Source of the DNA: Sutcliffiella sp. FSL R7-0096
GTDB lineage: Bacteria; Bacillota; Bacilli; Bacillales; Bacillaceae_I
Assembly: GCF_038595065.1 (NCBI RefSeq)
Contig: NZ_CP152003.1
Span: 4,692,001-4,756,000 of the forward strand
Direction of reading: 5' to 3'
Length of the DNA: 64,000 nucleotides
Positions 9,440 to 18,604 of the stretch are shown here, in pieces (positions within the stretch are counted from its first letter, which is position 1; every line of letters begins with the position of its first letter). A program made the translations under genes and the position numbers. The notes under the pieces were generated by a model that searched no databases, was not told where the DNA came from, and saw only the letters and a list, made by a program, of their open reading frames with translations.

Positions 9440-9625
9440 ATGCCATATGTAACAGTGAAAATGCTAGAAGGACGCAGCGAGGAACAGAAAAAGGCATTGG
9501 TGGAAAAGGTGACAACGGCTGTCAGCGAGACAACCGGTGCCCCGGAAGATAAGATTGTTGTGTTTATTGAAGAGATGACAAAAGGCCATTATGCTGTCGG
9601 CGGGAAGCGTTTGAGCGACCAATAA
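9440..9625 (+). CDS. ywhB: 4-oxalocrotonate tautomerase family enzyme
   Basis: A 61-residue tautomerase subunit. After removal of Met, Pro1 (MPYVTVKML) is the catalytic base and Arg11/12 of LEGRSEEQK should bind the carboxylate. Family members form hexamers and convert enols such as 2-hydroxymuconate. The true substrate is unknown in B. subtilis YwhB. I chose ATG at 9440, nine bases after AAAGGAG, over upstream in-frame starts because Pro must be residue 2. A terminator follows 15 bases after the stop. Confidence 0.93.
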   Translation: MPYVTVKMLEGRSEEQKKALVEKVTTAVSETTGAPEDKIVVFIEEMTKGHYAVGGKRLSDQ

Positions 9626-9640
9626 AGTAACTGGCTTTAG

Positions 9641-9670
9641 AGGGATTCGGACTGCGTTCGAATCCCTTTT
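9641..9670 (+). terminator. ywhB terminator
   Basis: AGGGATTCG pairs with CGAATCCCT around a 9-nt loop, followed by TTTACT. Confidence 0.85.
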
Positions 9671-9692
9671 ACTATTTTATCGCTGATGAAAA

Positions 9693-9776
9693 CTGCTGTT
9701 GATTATCGTTGCTTCACTTTCCACGGGGCGCTTGATGAGCCTGTGGGGTCTATGCCTGCTGCTGCAATCAACAGCT
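9693..9776. repeat. Family A element, copy A4 (internally deleted)
   Basis: Only 84 bp, but with both ends intact (CTGTTGATT and AATCAACAG, a 9-bp perfect inverted repeat). It keeps TTCACTTTCCACGGGGC, GAGCC and GTGGGGTCT and lacks the middle and right blocks. Confidence 0.75.
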
Positions 9777-9788
9777 ATTTGTCTAAAA

Positions 9789-11069
9789 TTATTTTAACAA
9801 CTCTTCTAAAACCGCCTTCTTCTCCTCAATCTTTTTTATATCAAGCGGCTCAAAGTATTGATCTTTGATGCTCCCCACTAGAAACTCATGCATGTTCTTT
9901 ATTTTGTTCCGGATCGCCTTTTCGCTACCCTCCGCGGTCAGGATCAGGCACTCCAGTATCGTTAGCACCACCGAAATATCTCTTTCTCCATAGATGCGAA
10001 TCTGGTAAAAGGCGGTGTAAAGGATCTCTTGGAATGTGCGTTGCGGGATGGTGACTCGTTGATCTTTGTTTTCATCCAGATAGGAAATGGCCTCTGCATC
10101 CACTTCACCGAACTCTATCAATAGCCTGCTCATATAACGGATGCAGTTGTTGGCGGTGTTCGGGTCGTTGATCCCAGGGGATATCGCACGCAACGCCACT
10201 TCCGCAAGTTTTTGAAGTGCAAATTCTGCATCCTGCAACGGCGTCCGCTCCTCCCCTACTTCTATGTAGGCGGTCACATCGAGCTCCTTGGAAGGCTTTT
10301 TTGTAAAATAAACCGTGGCAATCGTGCTGCGTTCGGTCACAAAATCACCGATTCGTTTTTTCAATACGAGGTGAAATCCGTGCTCTTTTGCCTTTTGGGT
10401 AAGTCCTACCATATCGATAACCTGGATATACCCGGTCGCTTTTGGCTGGAGTTCTAACGTTTCTTTGTAGTCTGTTGGTGATTGCAAAGTTTCAAAGGTG
10501 ATTTTTCCCGCTTTATAAAGGAGCTTTTTCTTTTTTAGTGAAATCAAGCCTTCTTTCATGAGCCGCTCGATCAGCTTGCTGACCTGGATGGACCTTGCCA
10601 CATGGTGGATAAAGAAAACGAAATACCCGACACAGATGACAGCGAGGATAACCCCGACACCAGATGCCAGCACCCGCTGATCATCCAGCCAATCTTTCAT
10701 GAATAGCAAGGATGAAACCGTGTAGATAAAAGAACCTACAAACACACCAAGTACGCGCAGAGTGGTCTTTTCTGTCATGAAATCCTGCAGTGTCCTCGGG
10801 GAGAACTGACTCGAATAGGTGGTCAGCACCACCATGATGGTGGAAAACGAGATGGTCGTCATCGTGAGGATGGCTGTTGCAATCGAGCTTAGGATGGTCG
10901 TGCTAAGGTCTACATTGGTGAAGAATATTTTGGGAAGGTAGTTTTGTACGGAATCGGCAAAAACAGTATCGATGGAAATGATAATGGCTGTAAGGATGAT
11001 GCTTGCCAGTGCATACAGGCTTGGAACAAACCAGATTTCCTTCCGTGCTCTAAGGGTCCATTTCTCCAT
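9789..11069 (-). CDS. DUF2254 family membrane protein
   Basis: A 426-residue protein with four N-terminal membrane segments (about residues 12-32, 55-75, 103-123 and 133-153). These are followed by a long soluble region containing LRAISPGINDPNTANNCI, the hallmark of DUF2254. Function is unknown. The soluble half (VLKKRIGDFVTERSTIATV, HEFLVGSI) is presumably cytoplasmic. RBS AGAGGAGC precedes the ATG. No partner gene is close. It seems to be a monocistronic unit. Confidence 0.88.
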   Translation of the reverse strand: MEKWTLRARKEIWFVPSLYALASIILTAIIISIDTVFADSVQNYLPKIFFTNVDLSTTILSSIATAILTMTTISFSTIMVVLTTYSSQFSPRTLQDFMTEKTTLRVLGVFVGSFIYTVSSLLFMKDWLDDQRVLASGVGVILAVICVGYFVFFIHHVARSIQVSKLIERLMKEGLISLKKKKLLYKAGKITFETLQSPTDYKETLELQPKATGYIQVIDMVGLTQKAKEHGFHLVLKKRIGDFVTERSTIATVYFTKKPSKELDVTAYIEVGEERTPLQDAEFALQKLAEVALRAISPGINDPNTANNCIRYMSRLLIEFGEVDAEAISYLDENKDQRVTIPQRTFQEILYTAFYQIRIYGERDISVVLTILECLILTAEGSEKAIRNKIKNMHEFLVGSIKDQYFEPLDIKKIEEKKAVLEELLK

Positions 11070-11186
11070 ATGAATGTTGCTCCTCTTTTTGTAAGCTTTT
11101 TGTAGGTAACATTCCCTTTTTGTGGTGAGGTTAAGCTTTTTATCTAGCCCAAGGCAGATCCACTGTAGAAAATTAGGTGGAATTCA

Positions 11187-11287
11187 GGTTATTGTGACTT
11201 TTTTAGCGGTTATTGTAACTTTTTTAAAGGTTATTGTGACATTTCTGAAGAGGATTGTAACTTTTCCAGTGGTTATTGTGACAATGG
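11187..11287. repeat. 21-nt tandem array (GGTTATTGTGACTTTTTT type)
   Basis: Five units begin at 11187, 11208, 11229, 11250 and 11271, exactly 21 nt apart, each resembling GGTTATTGTGACTTTTTTA. Read on the minus strand they give a spurious heptad peptide (KVTITFK). The array is in the gap between the DUF2254 start and the ywgA terminator. No CRISPR features are present. Confidence 0.8.
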
Positions 11288-11329
11288 TACAATTTGACCA
11301 ATGTATTCCGCACCTTCGTGACCAAAACA

Positions 11330-11368
11330 AAAAGCCCAAAAGGATCCAACCATCCTCTTGGGCTTTTA
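11330..11368 (-). terminator. Terminator of ywfO-ywgA
   Basis: AAAAGCCCAAGAGGAT pairs with ATCCTTTTGGGCTTTTT on the minus strand, just past the ywgA stop, followed by a T-run. Confidence 0.85.
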
Positions 11369-11374
11369 CACATG

Positions 11375-11881
11375 CTATTGTGTGATGCATGCACGCAGGC
11401 TCTCGATGTACTCGTATGCCTCGTCCACTTCTTCCTCTGTGTAGCGCTGCTTGCTTTTCAAGGTGAATACTTTTTCCTTAACCTCTTCCCGCGGCAGGTT
11501 CTCAAAGAACAGCACAGTGGAGACAAGCTCTAAAAAGCGGGAGCTCTGTTCGTTCATCTGCCTCATGCATTCGTTCAGGTGTGGCATTTCCAGGTCATAA
11601 TGTGTCAGGAACTCTTCCCCATTTTCGGTCAGGGAGTAGCGATATTGGGAGTAGCCACCCTTGTTCTCTTTGAGCTCGCTTAGGAAGCCTAGATTGCAGA
11701 GTTCTTCTACTCTTAGTGTCACTTCTTCTGAATATGGTCCATAGAAATGGAAATTGTATTTTTCATAGAATGGGTAGTTCAGCTTTTTTGCGATATACAC
11801 CATTTTCTGTAGTTTCTTTCTTCCGATGACTTCTCCTGCCGATGCAAACACCTTCATTAATTTTGCGTGATCTGTCAACAA
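11375..11881 (-). CDS. ywgA: YwgA family protein
   Basis: A 168-residue protein matching B. subtilis YwgA: DHAKLMKVFASAGEVIGRKK at the start, then YPFYEKYNFHFYGPYSEEVT and VFTLKSKQRYTEEEVDEAY. The fold looks like a winged-helix/antitoxin-type (DUF4065-like) domain with the FYGPYS motif. The role is unknown. The start is a TTG about ten bases after AGGAG. It lies 30 bases downstream of ywfO and is probably co-transcribed with it. Confidence 0.85.
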   Translation of the reverse strand: MLTDHAKLMKVFASAGEVIGRKKLQKMVYIAKKLNYPFYEKYNFHFYGPYSEEVTLRVEELCNLGFLSELKENKGGYSQYRYSLTENGEEFLTHYDLEMPHLNECMRQMNEQSSRFLELVSTVLFFENLPREEVKEKVFTLKSKQRYTEEEVDEAYEYIESLRACITQ

Positions 11882-11911
11882 ACCCTTTCATCTCCTAACC
11901 TTATCCGTTGC

Positions 11912-13210
11912 CTATATTCCTAGTATCTCTCTGATTTTTCTCTTTACCGTTTTTTTAGACGATAGATCTTCTAGCATGTCTTGTGGAAAATATAGCTTGT
12001 GATCGGTTCTTCTTTTGCCGGATATGGCATCCACAATCTCAGATTCCCTTGATAGCTCACGCACATCCCCGTTTGGCATAAGCAGGTGAATCGGAAGGCG
12101 CTCCTCTTCTTCCCCCGGACGATAAAAGTCGTACGGCAGGTCGGAGGAAGAGTCCACCACTAGATAGTATGCAGGGTCGATGCCCGCTTTCTTAAAGAGA
12201 CTTGTCAGTTCCATCAAGTCCATCATTTGCTTATTAGGATTAAATTCGACGTATTTAAACAAATTCCTGTTCATAAATCGTCGACATAAGTCACTTAATA
12301 TCGAATCTTCTTCTTCCTGCCAGGATTGGAAATAATACATAATCACAGCTTCATCAAGCTTTATGTAGTCCTCAACTGAAATTTCTTCCTCAAAAAGGGA
12401 GTAAAAGTGAACAGGATGAAATTTGAATGTGTAGTTATCTTGGTGTAATTGTTTGGCACGATGCAGGATCTTGGTCAATATCACTTCCGCACTTCGTGTG
12501 ACGGGGTGAAAATAAACCTGCCAATACATTTGGTAGCGGCTCATGATATAGTCTTCCACCGCATGCATCCCGCTCGATTTGATAACAACCTGATCTTCCC
12601 GAGGGCGCATGACACGAAGGATACGCTCCATATCGAAATGCCCGTAGCTGACACCTGTAAAATAAGCGTCACGCTGCAGATAGTCCATCCTATCGGCATC
12701 AATCTGACTGGAAATCATGCTGACTACCAATTTATTTTTATATGTTTTTGCGATGACTTCAGCCACGTCCTTCGGAAAATCCTTATGGACTTTTTTAAGA
12801 ACGGCATTCACTTCTGTGTCCCCAAGGATAATCGCTTGGGTAAAGTCCTCATGATCTAAATGGAATACTTTTTCAAAGGAGTGCGAAAACGGACCATGCC
12901 CCAAGTCATGCAGCAAGGCCGCACACAGACATAACAGGCGATCATCCGGATTCCAGTCTTGTCTTCCCTCAAATCCATCATCGATGATGCGGCGAACAAT
13001 CTCATACACACCCAAAGAGTGGTTGAGGCGACTATGCTCGGCACCATGGAACGTCAAATAGGTGGTTCCTAGCTGGCGGATCCTGCGCAAACGCTGAAAT
13101 TCCCTTGTTCCGATCAAATCCCAAACGACCCTGTCCCGTACATGGACATATCTGTGCACGGGGTCCTTAAACACCTTTTCTTCACTCAGTTTTTCGGTTG
13201 CATAACTCAT
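11912..13210 (-). CDS. ywfO: HD domain nucleotide phosphohydrolase YwfO
   Basis: A 432-residue HD-superfamily protein related to SAMHD1/dGTPase-like enzymes. Metal-binding residues are in HSRLNHSLGVYEIVRR, LLHDLGHGPFSHSFEK (the HD pair) and ISSQIDADRMDYLQRDAYF. B. subtilis YwfO has been described as a dNTP triphosphohydrolase-like enzyme, so a role in trimming nucleotide pools is likely by homology. The N-terminal KVFKDPVHRYVHV is also conserved. It is first gene of the ywfO-ywgA unit, with RBS AAAGAGGT. Confidence 0.92.
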   Translation of the reverse strand: MSYATEKLSEEKVFKDPVHRYVHVRDRVVWDLIGTREFQRLRRIRQLGTTYLTFHGAEHSRLNHSLGVYEIVRRIIDDGFEGRQDWNPDDRLLCLCAALLHDLGHGPFSHSFEKVFHLDHEDFTQAIILGDTEVNAVLKKVHKDFPKDVAEVIAKTYKNKLVVSMISSQIDADRMDYLQRDAYFTGVSYGHFDMERILRVMRPREDQVVIKSSGMHAVEDYIMSRYQMYWQVYFHPVTRSAEVILTKILHRAKQLHQDNYTFKFHPVHFYSLFEEEISVEDYIKLDEAVIMYYFQSWQEEEDSILSDLCRRFMNRNLFKYVEFNPNKQMMDLMELTSLFKKAGIDPAYYLVVDSSSDLPYDFYRPGEEEERLPIHLLMPNGDVRELSRESEIVDAISGKRRTDHKLYFPQDMLEDLSSKKTVKRKIREILGI

Positions 13211-13301
13211 TTCATTGACCTCTTTATTTTCGGCATAATATTATCTAACTCTATTATATCGTAAATATTTTACAAGAAAAGGATGGATTGTATGGGGTTT
13301 G

Positions 13302-13444
13302 GGTTAACACCTGTTAGTCTTCGTTCCCGGTGTTCGCTTATCCTAAGGGCGATACTTGAGCCTCCTTGGCATCGCCTGTGGGGTCTCAAGCTACCGCTAC
13401 CTCCAGCCGGAGTCAAACTCCCTGCACTTCGACTAATAGGGGAA
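13302..13444. repeat. Family A element, copy A5
   Basis: Begins GTTAACACCTGTTAGTCTTCG and ends CGACTAATAGGGG. It contains CTTGAGCCTCCTTGGC, TGTGGGGTCTCAAG and TACCGCTACCTCC. It lies 92 bp upstream of the ywfO start. Confidence 0.8.
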
Positions 13445-13531
13445 GCTTTTTATCATTTGCTACATTACAATCTCTTAAGGTTTACCCTACTTTTTAGCCA
13501 CTTAGTCTTGGTTTTTCAAGAAATGGCGAAT

Positions 13532-13569
13532 AAAAAATCACCTATGCAGGAATACAGAGGCGATTTTTT
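13532..13569 (-). terminator. Terminator of the DUF1450 gene
   Basis: AAAAAATC and CCT pair with AGG and GATTTTTT across one mismatch. It overlaps the stop codon of the gene and has T-runs on both strands. Confidence 0.7.
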
Positions 13570-13792
13570 ATTTCTTTAGTTTCTTCATAATTTTCTCGAT
13601 CAGTTCATCTTCGGTTGGCGCGGATACCGGACGGTTGTTCACGAATGCAAACGACTTTTTTCTTCCCGGCCCGCAGTAGGATTGACAGCCCACTTCCACA
13701 CATGCCCCGTCATCCACTTTTTTCAGTTTAGGAAGGAGGGTTTTCACGTTGGTTGCGTCGCAGTCATCACAAATGCGAAACTCATTTGCCAT
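13568..13792 (-). CDS. DUF1450 family small cysteine protein
   Basis: A 74-residue protein with ICDDCDATN at the N-terminus and [20 protein letters not shown] in the middle, giving four or five cysteines arranged as in the thioredoxin-fold [2Fe-2S]-like DUF1450/YuzB family. Metal or cluster binding is inferred, not shown. The RBS AAAGGG lies 12 bases before ATG. It appears monocistronic with a terminator at its end. Confidence 0.82.
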   Translation of the reverse strand: MANEFRICDDCDATNVKTLLPKLKKVDDGACVEVGCQSYCGPGRKKSFAFVNNRPVSAPTEDELIEKIMKKLKK

Positions 13793-13815
13793 GGTTCTAC
13801 ACAGCCCTTTCTATT

Positions 13816-13999
13816 AGGCTCTTTTCTGAAGCTATGTTGCTATTCACATGTAAAAAGTCGGCTTTTTGGACTTTTTACGAACTTATATAAACAACATTGC
13901 AAGTGCCTTTTCTGTCAATGAAAGAAAAGGGCACGACGGCAATGTATAGGTGCGGTTTACCTTCATTTACGTAGGAGCAACAAAATTCGAAAATAGCCC
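13816..13999. repeat. Family B element, copy B1
   Basis: About 184 bp. Left end AGGCTCTTTTCTGAAGCTA and right end CAAAATTCGAAAATAGCCCT form imperfect terminal inverted repeats. The interior has the GTAAAAAGTCGGC / GACTTTTTAC hairpin and AAGGGCACGACGGCAAT. It occupies most of the gap before rsfA. Confidence 0.75.
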
Positions 14000-14148
14000 T
14001 TCTTGTTCAAAAAGTGATTGGAATCACTTTATCGTTCGTTAGCTAAAAGGTATTTTACAGGGAATCCATGGACAATGCAAGTTCGTTTCTATGAGATTTT
14101 TGGCGAAATGCCGACAGATAACAATCTAGTAATTTTTTCTATGAATAT

Positions 14149-14177
14149 GTATAAATATTTTTTTCTCCGTCAAAAAT
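14149..14177 (+). promoter_or_regulatory. Candidate sigma-F promoter of rsfA
   Basis: GTATA, a 15-base spacer, then GTCAAAAAT, matching the sigma-F pattern GYATA-N15-GGNNANANT at all but one position. It lies 41 bases before the rsfA start. B. subtilis rsfA is a sigma-F regulon member, which supports the call. Confidence 0.45.
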
Positions 14178-14217
14178 ATAGACAGAACGATGATTAGATA
14201 AGGGAGTTGGATTATAT

Positions 14218-14997
14218 ATGAAAGATCGTCAAGATGCTTGGTCCGAAGAGAATGATTTGTTGTTGGCAGAAACCGTCCTGCGCCATGTCCGTGAAGGAAG
14301 CACACAGCTTAATGCCTTTGAGGAGGTCGGCGACAAACTGAACCGTACGTCCGCTGCATGTGGATTCCGCTGGAACGCAGTTGTACGCCATGACTATGAA
14401 AAGGCGCTACAGCTTGCGAAAAAGCAACGAAAGCAACGCCAGCGTGCCCTCGGGCAGCCAACGAAAAAGCTATTGTACACGCCACCTGAGACGGTGGTGA
14501 ATGAGGAACTGCCGTTTGTGTTGGAGCAGATGGAGGAAAAGCCGAAGGAAACGTTTGAGCCATTTGAAACATATGCACCACAACCGTCCCAGCAGCCTGC
14601 GACAGCCCCTCAAACAAGGGTGGAAAGAAGAGCAGCCGAGATGAAGTCACAGCCTTCCTACCTGGGCTATGGCGGTGGAAATGGCTCGTCCCTTTCCATG
14701 GATCAGGTGATAATTTTCTTACAAACCATGAAACACTCAAACGTCCATACTAGTGCTCTACAACAGGAAAATGAGAGATTAGTAAAAGAAAATGACGAAC
14801 TCGCGCGTGCGAACAGCGAACTGGAGAAACGGGTCCAAAAGCTACAAGACGAACAAGTCACCGTCCAGGAAGACTACGAAACACTCATGAAAATCATGAA
14901 CCGCGCCCGCAAACTCGTCTTATTCGATGAAGAAGAACACGTGCCATCCAAGTTTATGATGGACCGTAATGGTAATCTGGAGAAACTGGCGGAATAG
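14218..14997 (+). CDS. rsfA: RsfA family sporulation transcription regulator
   Basis: A 259-residue protein with an N-terminal Myb/SANT-like helix-turn-helix ([39 protein letters not shown]), a basic linker (KKQRKQRQR), a low-complexity proline/glutamine middle, and a C-terminal coiled coil from about residue 180 to 232. RsfA modulates sigma-F-dependent forespore genes in B. subtilis, and position before lipL and pta is conserved. RBS AAGGGAG precedes the ATG. The DNA target is not visible. Confidence 0.88.
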   Translation: MKDRQDAWSEENDLLLAETVLRHVREGSTQLNAFEEVGDKLNRTSAACGFRWNAVVRHDYEKALQLAKKQRKQRQRALGQPTKKLLYTPPETVVNEELPFVLEQMEEKPKETFEPFETYAPQPSQQPATAPQTRVERRAAEMKSQPSYLGYGGGNGSSLSMDQVIIFLQTMKHSNVHTSALQQENERLVKENDELARANSELEKRVQKLQDEQVTVQEDYETLMKIMNRARKLVLFDEEEHVPSKFMMDRNGNLEKLAE

Positions 14998-15001
14998 AGA
15001 T

Positions 15002-15055
15002 AAGGGGTCTGACCCCACTTACGTTAATGCGTTAAAGTGGGGTCAGGCACCTTTT
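15002..15055. repeat. Family C palindrome, copy 3
   Basis: AAGGGGTCTGACCCCACTT opposite AAAGTGGGGTCAGGCACC, with an inner ACG-TTAA-TGCG. It separates convergent rsfA and lipL and can act as terminator for both. Confidence 0.8.
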
Positions 15056-15920
15056 ATTTTTTTCCTAGTACTTTTTCGTTCCGTTCCACGATTCTATCGT
15101 AGTATTGCTCGTACAAGTTCATTTCCTGTCCTTGCAGGGTGTTGGAGAAGATGGTACCGCTTATTTCCTTCAGTGAAGTCAGGAGACGCAACATCACATC
15201 TGGCACAGTTAGGTTCTGGCCTGTCAGCTCTGTTAGGGAAGCCATCACATTTGGCACAATGGTCGGGAAGGCAAACTTAGTTTGCTCCCCTTTAAGGGAA
15301 CGTCTATAGAATTCGCCGATCATTTCGGCACGTTTGGATCCACTGCCATCGATGCACAGATAAATTTGCACAGCCACCCCTCCACGAATCCGGCGTTGAG
15401 AAATACCTGCAAATTTTTTATCTTCTATACTAAGGTCATAGCTGCCAGGGCAATAGGAACCGACAATTTCCTTCGCTTCCATGTTATGCGGCATATCTCT
15501 GAACATATGTTTTGTAAGCTCCCACATTGCATCATAGCCTCGGTTGATGTCGATCGACTTCTCCCCTTCCGGAAAAACAAGGGTAATGTTCAGGACGCCC
15601 TTGTCCAAGACGACGGCCAGTCCACCTGAGTTTCTGACAATCACTTCATAGCCTTGACTGTTTAAATAGTCGATCCCTGCTTGTAGATGAGGAAGGCGGG
15701 TGTCTTGAATACCCAATACAACCGTGTTATGGTGCACCCACGTCCGGCATGTTGCTTCACTGTGGCCTTTGCCAACAGCGGTGCATAGTGTGTCATCCAT
15801 CGCAAATGATTGCAATGCGTGAAAGGTTGCCCCCAAAGATGATTGATCTATAATTCGCCAGCTCGGCTGCTTCAACAGCTGCAACGCCAGCTCGTAAGTT
15901 GGTTCTGTTGGTTCTACCAT
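15054..15920 (-). CDS. lipL: Octanoyl-[GcvH]:protein N-octanoyltransferase LipL
   Basis: Amidotransferase that moves octanoyl groups from GcvH to E2 subunits in lipoate biosynthesis. The 288 residues match B. subtilis LipL (YwfL, 281), including [54 protein letters not shown] and [11 protein letters not shown]. The catalytic cysteine is at about residue 157 and a lysine lies in [11 protein letters not shown]. The gene is the last before the convergent rsfA terminator. RBS AGGAG lies 14 bases upstream. Confidence 0.96.
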   Translation of the reverse strand: MVEPTEPTYELALQLLKQPSWRIIDQSSLGATFHALQSFAMDDTLCTAVGKGHSEATCRTWVHHNTVVLGIQDTRLPHLQAGIDYLNSQGYEVIVRNSGGLAVVLDKGVLNITLVFPEGEKSIDINRGYDAMWELTKHMFRDMPHNMEAKEIVGSYCPGSYDLSIEDKKFAGISQRRIRGGVAVQIYLCIDGSGSKRAEMIGEFYRRSLKGEQTKFAFPTIVPNVMASLTELTGQNLTVPDVMLRLLTSLKEISGTIFSNTLQGQEMNLYEQYYDRIVERNEKVLGKK

Positions 15921-15999
15921 AATCCTTTTTGCTCCTCTTTACTTCCGTACTTATGATTCCTTTAGCATTATAATACATGCTTTTGGAGAAAGAAAGTAG

Positions 16000-16024
16000 C
16001 CTTTGGGGGTCAGACCCCCAAAGG
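16000..16024. repeat. Family C palindrome, copy 4 (core only)
   Basis: A 25-base perfect palindrome with arms CCTTTGGGGGTC and GACCCCCAAAGG. It lies about 80 bp upstream of lipL and has no loop extension. Confidence 0.75.
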
Positions 16025-16051
16025 AATTTCCCTTTCGACGTCGAATACTTA

Positions 16052-16238
16052 AAGGTTCTTCTCGTAAACTTTGTTGCTTTTTCGTATGGATACATCAACC
16101 GTTATTTTCCTTACTGTCGTGCTCTTTTCCCTGCCGAACTTAAGAAACTACTTGCACCCTATAGAGTATGAAAGCAGTAAAAAGTCCAATTGCCGACTTT
16201 TTACTAGAAAATAACAACAATCTTTGAGAAAAGAGCTT
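16052..16238. repeat. Family B element, copy B2
   Basis: About 187 bp, ends AGGTTCTTCTCGTAAAC and TTTGAGAAAAGAGCTT. It differs from copy B5 (32549-32736) at only about ten positions, including shared interior TACTGTCGTGCTCTTTTCC. It lies between lipL and the pta terminator. Confidence 0.85.
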
Positions 16239-16242
16239 ACTT

Positions 16243-16282
16243 AAAAGAGGTATGTGCTTTGGTTGGCACATACCTCTTTTTT
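16243..16282 (-). terminator. pta terminator
   Basis: Perfect 15-bp stem AAAAGAGGTATGTGC / GCACATACCTCTTTT with an 8-nt loop, 50 bases past the pta stop. Confidence 0.88.
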
Positions 16283-16330
16283 GATGAATTTGTATGGTTC
16301 TTTTTGCTGTTATGGTGAGTGGATCAGGTG

Positions 16331-17305
16331 TTAGTTCACCGCTTGTCCTGCTGTGATCAGTGCCAGTTTGTAGACGTCTTCTACACTGCAACCGCGGGAC
16401 AGGTCGTTTACTGGTTTGTTGAGTCCTTGCAGGATCGGTCCTACTGCTTCGAAGTTTCCTAGGCGCTGGGCAATTTTGTACCCGATGTTTCCTGCTTCTA
16501 GGCTTGGGAATACGAATACGTTTGCGTCCCCTTGGATTTTAGAGCCTGGCGCTTTCTTTTCCGCTACAGATGGTACGAATGCCGCGTCAAATTGGAATTC
16601 TCCGTCCACTACAAGTTCTGGCGAGCGTTCTGAAGCGATGCGCGCCGCTTCTACCACACGCTCCGTTTCAGGAGATTTCGCAGATCCTTTTGTAGAGAAG
16701 CTTAGCATCGCTACTTTCGGCTCGATCCCGAACATTTTTGCTGTAGCAGCACTTTCGACTGCGATTTCTGCAAGGTCGTTGCTATCTGGGGAAATATTAA
16801 TCGCGCAATCCGCAAAAACATATTTCTCGTCGTTGCGAACCATTATGAAAACACCGGAAGTCTTTCGTACGCCTTCTTTTGTTTTGATGATTTGTAGGGC
16901 CGGACGCACGGTGTCAGCTGTGGAGTGTGCCGCTCCACTTACAAGTCCTTGCGCACGGTCCACGTGTACAAGCATTGTGCCGAAGTAATTAGGGTTCAAC
17001 AGGATCTTGCGTGCATCCTCTTCTGTCGCCTTTCCTTTACGACGCTCGACGAAAGAAGTTACAAGCTCGTCCATGTTTTCATATGTTTTTGGATCATAAA
17101 TTTCTACGCCATCTAACGTTAATTTCAACTCGGAAGCAAGTCCGTTGATCTCGTCTAGATCACCAACTACGATCGGCTGTACCATGTTCTCCGCAGCCAG
17201 TCTTGCGACAGCTGTTAATACACGCTCGTCATTACCTTCCGGGAATACAATCTTGATATCTTTTCCTGCTACTTTGTCTTTTAATGTTTGAAATAAATCA
17301 CTCAC
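16331..17305 (-). CDS. pta: Phosphate acetyltransferase
   Basis: Interconverts acetyl-CoA and acetyl phosphate in overflow metabolism. The sequence is a near match to B. subtilis Pta (323 residues): KIVFPEGNDERVLTAVARL, LVSGAAHSTADTVRPALQII, KTSGVFIM, AMLSFSTKGSAKS and ANVFVFPSLEAGNIGYKIA. I take the GTG at 17305 (VSDLFQTLK), eight bases after AAGGAG. The GTG at 17314 overlaps the SD itself. It is transcribed alone and divergently from hemQ. Confidence 0.96.
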   Translation of the reverse strand: MSDLFQTLKDKVAGKDIKIVFPEGNDERVLTAVARLAAENMVQPIVVGDLDEINGLASELKLTLDGVEIYDPKTYENMDELVTSFVERRKGKATEEDARKILLNPNYFGTMLVHVDRAQGLVSGAAHSTADTVRPALQIIKTKEGVRKTSGVFIMVRNDEKYVFADCAINISPDSNDLAEIAVESAATAKMFGIEPKVAMLSFSTKGSAKSPETERVVEAARIASERSPELVVDGEFQFDAAFVPSVAEKKAPGSKIQGDANVFVFPSLEAGNIGYKIAQRLGNFEAVGPILQGLNKPVNDLSRGCSVEDVYKLALITAGQAVN

Positions 17306-17583
17306 AAAGGTCACTCCTTAATCCGCTTTATTTTCGCTTCTACAGTTTAGGATACTCCTTCAAAATGGAAAAGCAACCGTTACCGTCTGTTGTTATCGCT
17401 TACAGAAAAAAGTCTTTATTTTCTAAAAAAACTGCTCCTACTATGCCCTACTATTGTATCTGTGCTGACCTTTCCTATTCATGAAGCTTTCACAATTTAG
17501 GAGTTTTACTTACAGGAAGTCATGGCAAAACTGTGATATAGTAAGGAAGGATACATAGACAATCTTTATAAGGAGTGATTGTA

Positions 17584-18327
17584 ATGAGTGAAGCAGCTCA
17601 AACATTGGATGGCTGGTATTGCCTCCATGATTTTCGTACAGTAGATTGGGCCCTTTGGAAGACGCTTTCTAGCGAAGAACGCCAAACGGCTATTAATGAA
17701 TTTCTTGGCCTTGTGGAGAAATGGAACACAGTACAGTTAGAAAAGAACGGAAGCCACGCATTGTACTCGATAGTGGGTCAAAAAGCGGACTTCATGATGA
17801 TGATCCTTCGTCCAACATTGGAAGAATTAAATGCAATCGAAAACGAATTTAATAAAACCACTTTAGCTCAATACACTATCCCTGTGCACTCTTATGTGTC
17901 GATTGTAGAGCTTAGCAACTACTTACCGGAAGGCGAGGATCCTTATCAAAACCCACAAATCCTTGCTAGACTATACCCGGAATTGCCGAAAGCGAAGCAT
18001 GTCTGCTTCTATCCGATGGACAAGCGTCGTAACGGGGAAGATAATTGGTACATGCTACCGATGGAAGACCGTCGCCGCATGATGCGAAGCCACGGCATGA
18101 TAGGCCGTCAATATGCAGGAAAAGTGAAGCAGGTCATCACTGGTTCCGTCGGTTTCGACGATTACGAGTGGGGCGTTACATTATTTGCGGACGAAGCGCT
18201 TCAGTTCAAGAAGCTTGTGTATGAAATGCGCTTTGATGAAGTGAGTGCACGTTTTGGTGAATTCGGTGCGTTCTATGTAGGGAATCTGTTGGAAGAGGAT
18301 CACGTTTACTCTTTCTTGCATGTATAA
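17584..18327 (+). CDS. hemQ: Coproheme decarboxylase HemQ
   Basis: Last enzyme of the coproporphyrin-dependent haem pathway of Gram-positives, oxidatively decarboxylating coproheme III to haem b. The 247 residues are of the chlorite dismutase-like fold. Key residues by family alignment are Tyr143 and Lys147 ([16 protein letters not shown]) and the proximal haem ligand His170 ([17 protein letters not shown]). I chose ATG at 17584, eight bases after GGAG. Position between pta and gerQ is conserved. Confidence 0.96.
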   Translation: MSEAAQTLDGWYCLHDFRTVDWALWKTLSSEERQTAINEFLGLVEKWNTVQLEKNGSHALYSIVGQKADFMMMILRPTLEELNAIENEFNKTTLAQYTIPVHSYVSIVELSNYLPEGEDPYQNPQILARLYPELPKAKHVCFYPMDKRRNGEDNWYMLPMEDRRRMMRSHGMIGRQYAGKVKQVITGSVGFDDYEWGVTLFADEALQFKKLVYEMRFDEVSARFGEFGAFYVGNLLEEDHVYSFLHV

Positions 18328-18348
18328 AATACAGACTGTGTAAGTTTT

Positions 18349-18397
18349 ACGTCAAGTCGACCGGCTGGATTACCAGTTTGGTGACTTGGCGTTTTTT
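18349..18397 (+). terminator. hemQ terminator
   Basis: ACGTCAAGTC pairs with GACTTGGCGT (10 bp, one G-T) and is followed by seven T residues. Confidence 0.88.
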
Positions 18398-18445
18398 TGT
18401 AAAAGGCTTTTGACGTTTAATAGCTCCCTACTCCATTACCCCCTG

Positions 18446-18474
18446 TCATATTCCTTCTTCAATTTTCATACAAT
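18446..18474 (+). promoter_or_regulatory. Sigma-E promoter of gerQ
   Basis: TCATATT, 14-base spacer, CATACAAT: an exact fit to the mother-cell sigma-E consensus. It gives a leader of about 125 bases before gerQ, and B. subtilis gerQ is known to be sigma-E controlled. Confidence 0.75.
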
Positions 18475-18604
18475 CAAGTAGTGTGAATTAATTATTTGAA
18501 TCTTAGCCCCCTTCCAACCCAATACAAATAGGAGTTTGCGGTTTGGAAATGGGAGTTATTTCTCACAACAAAGCAGATAAAAGTTTTTGAGGAGGGAATG
18601 ACAG

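Noticed and set aside
11184-11390. Minus-strand ORF with VTIT heptads
   Set aside because: It is a reading of the 21-nt DNA array plus the terminator. It has no RBS and would overlap the ywgA stop.
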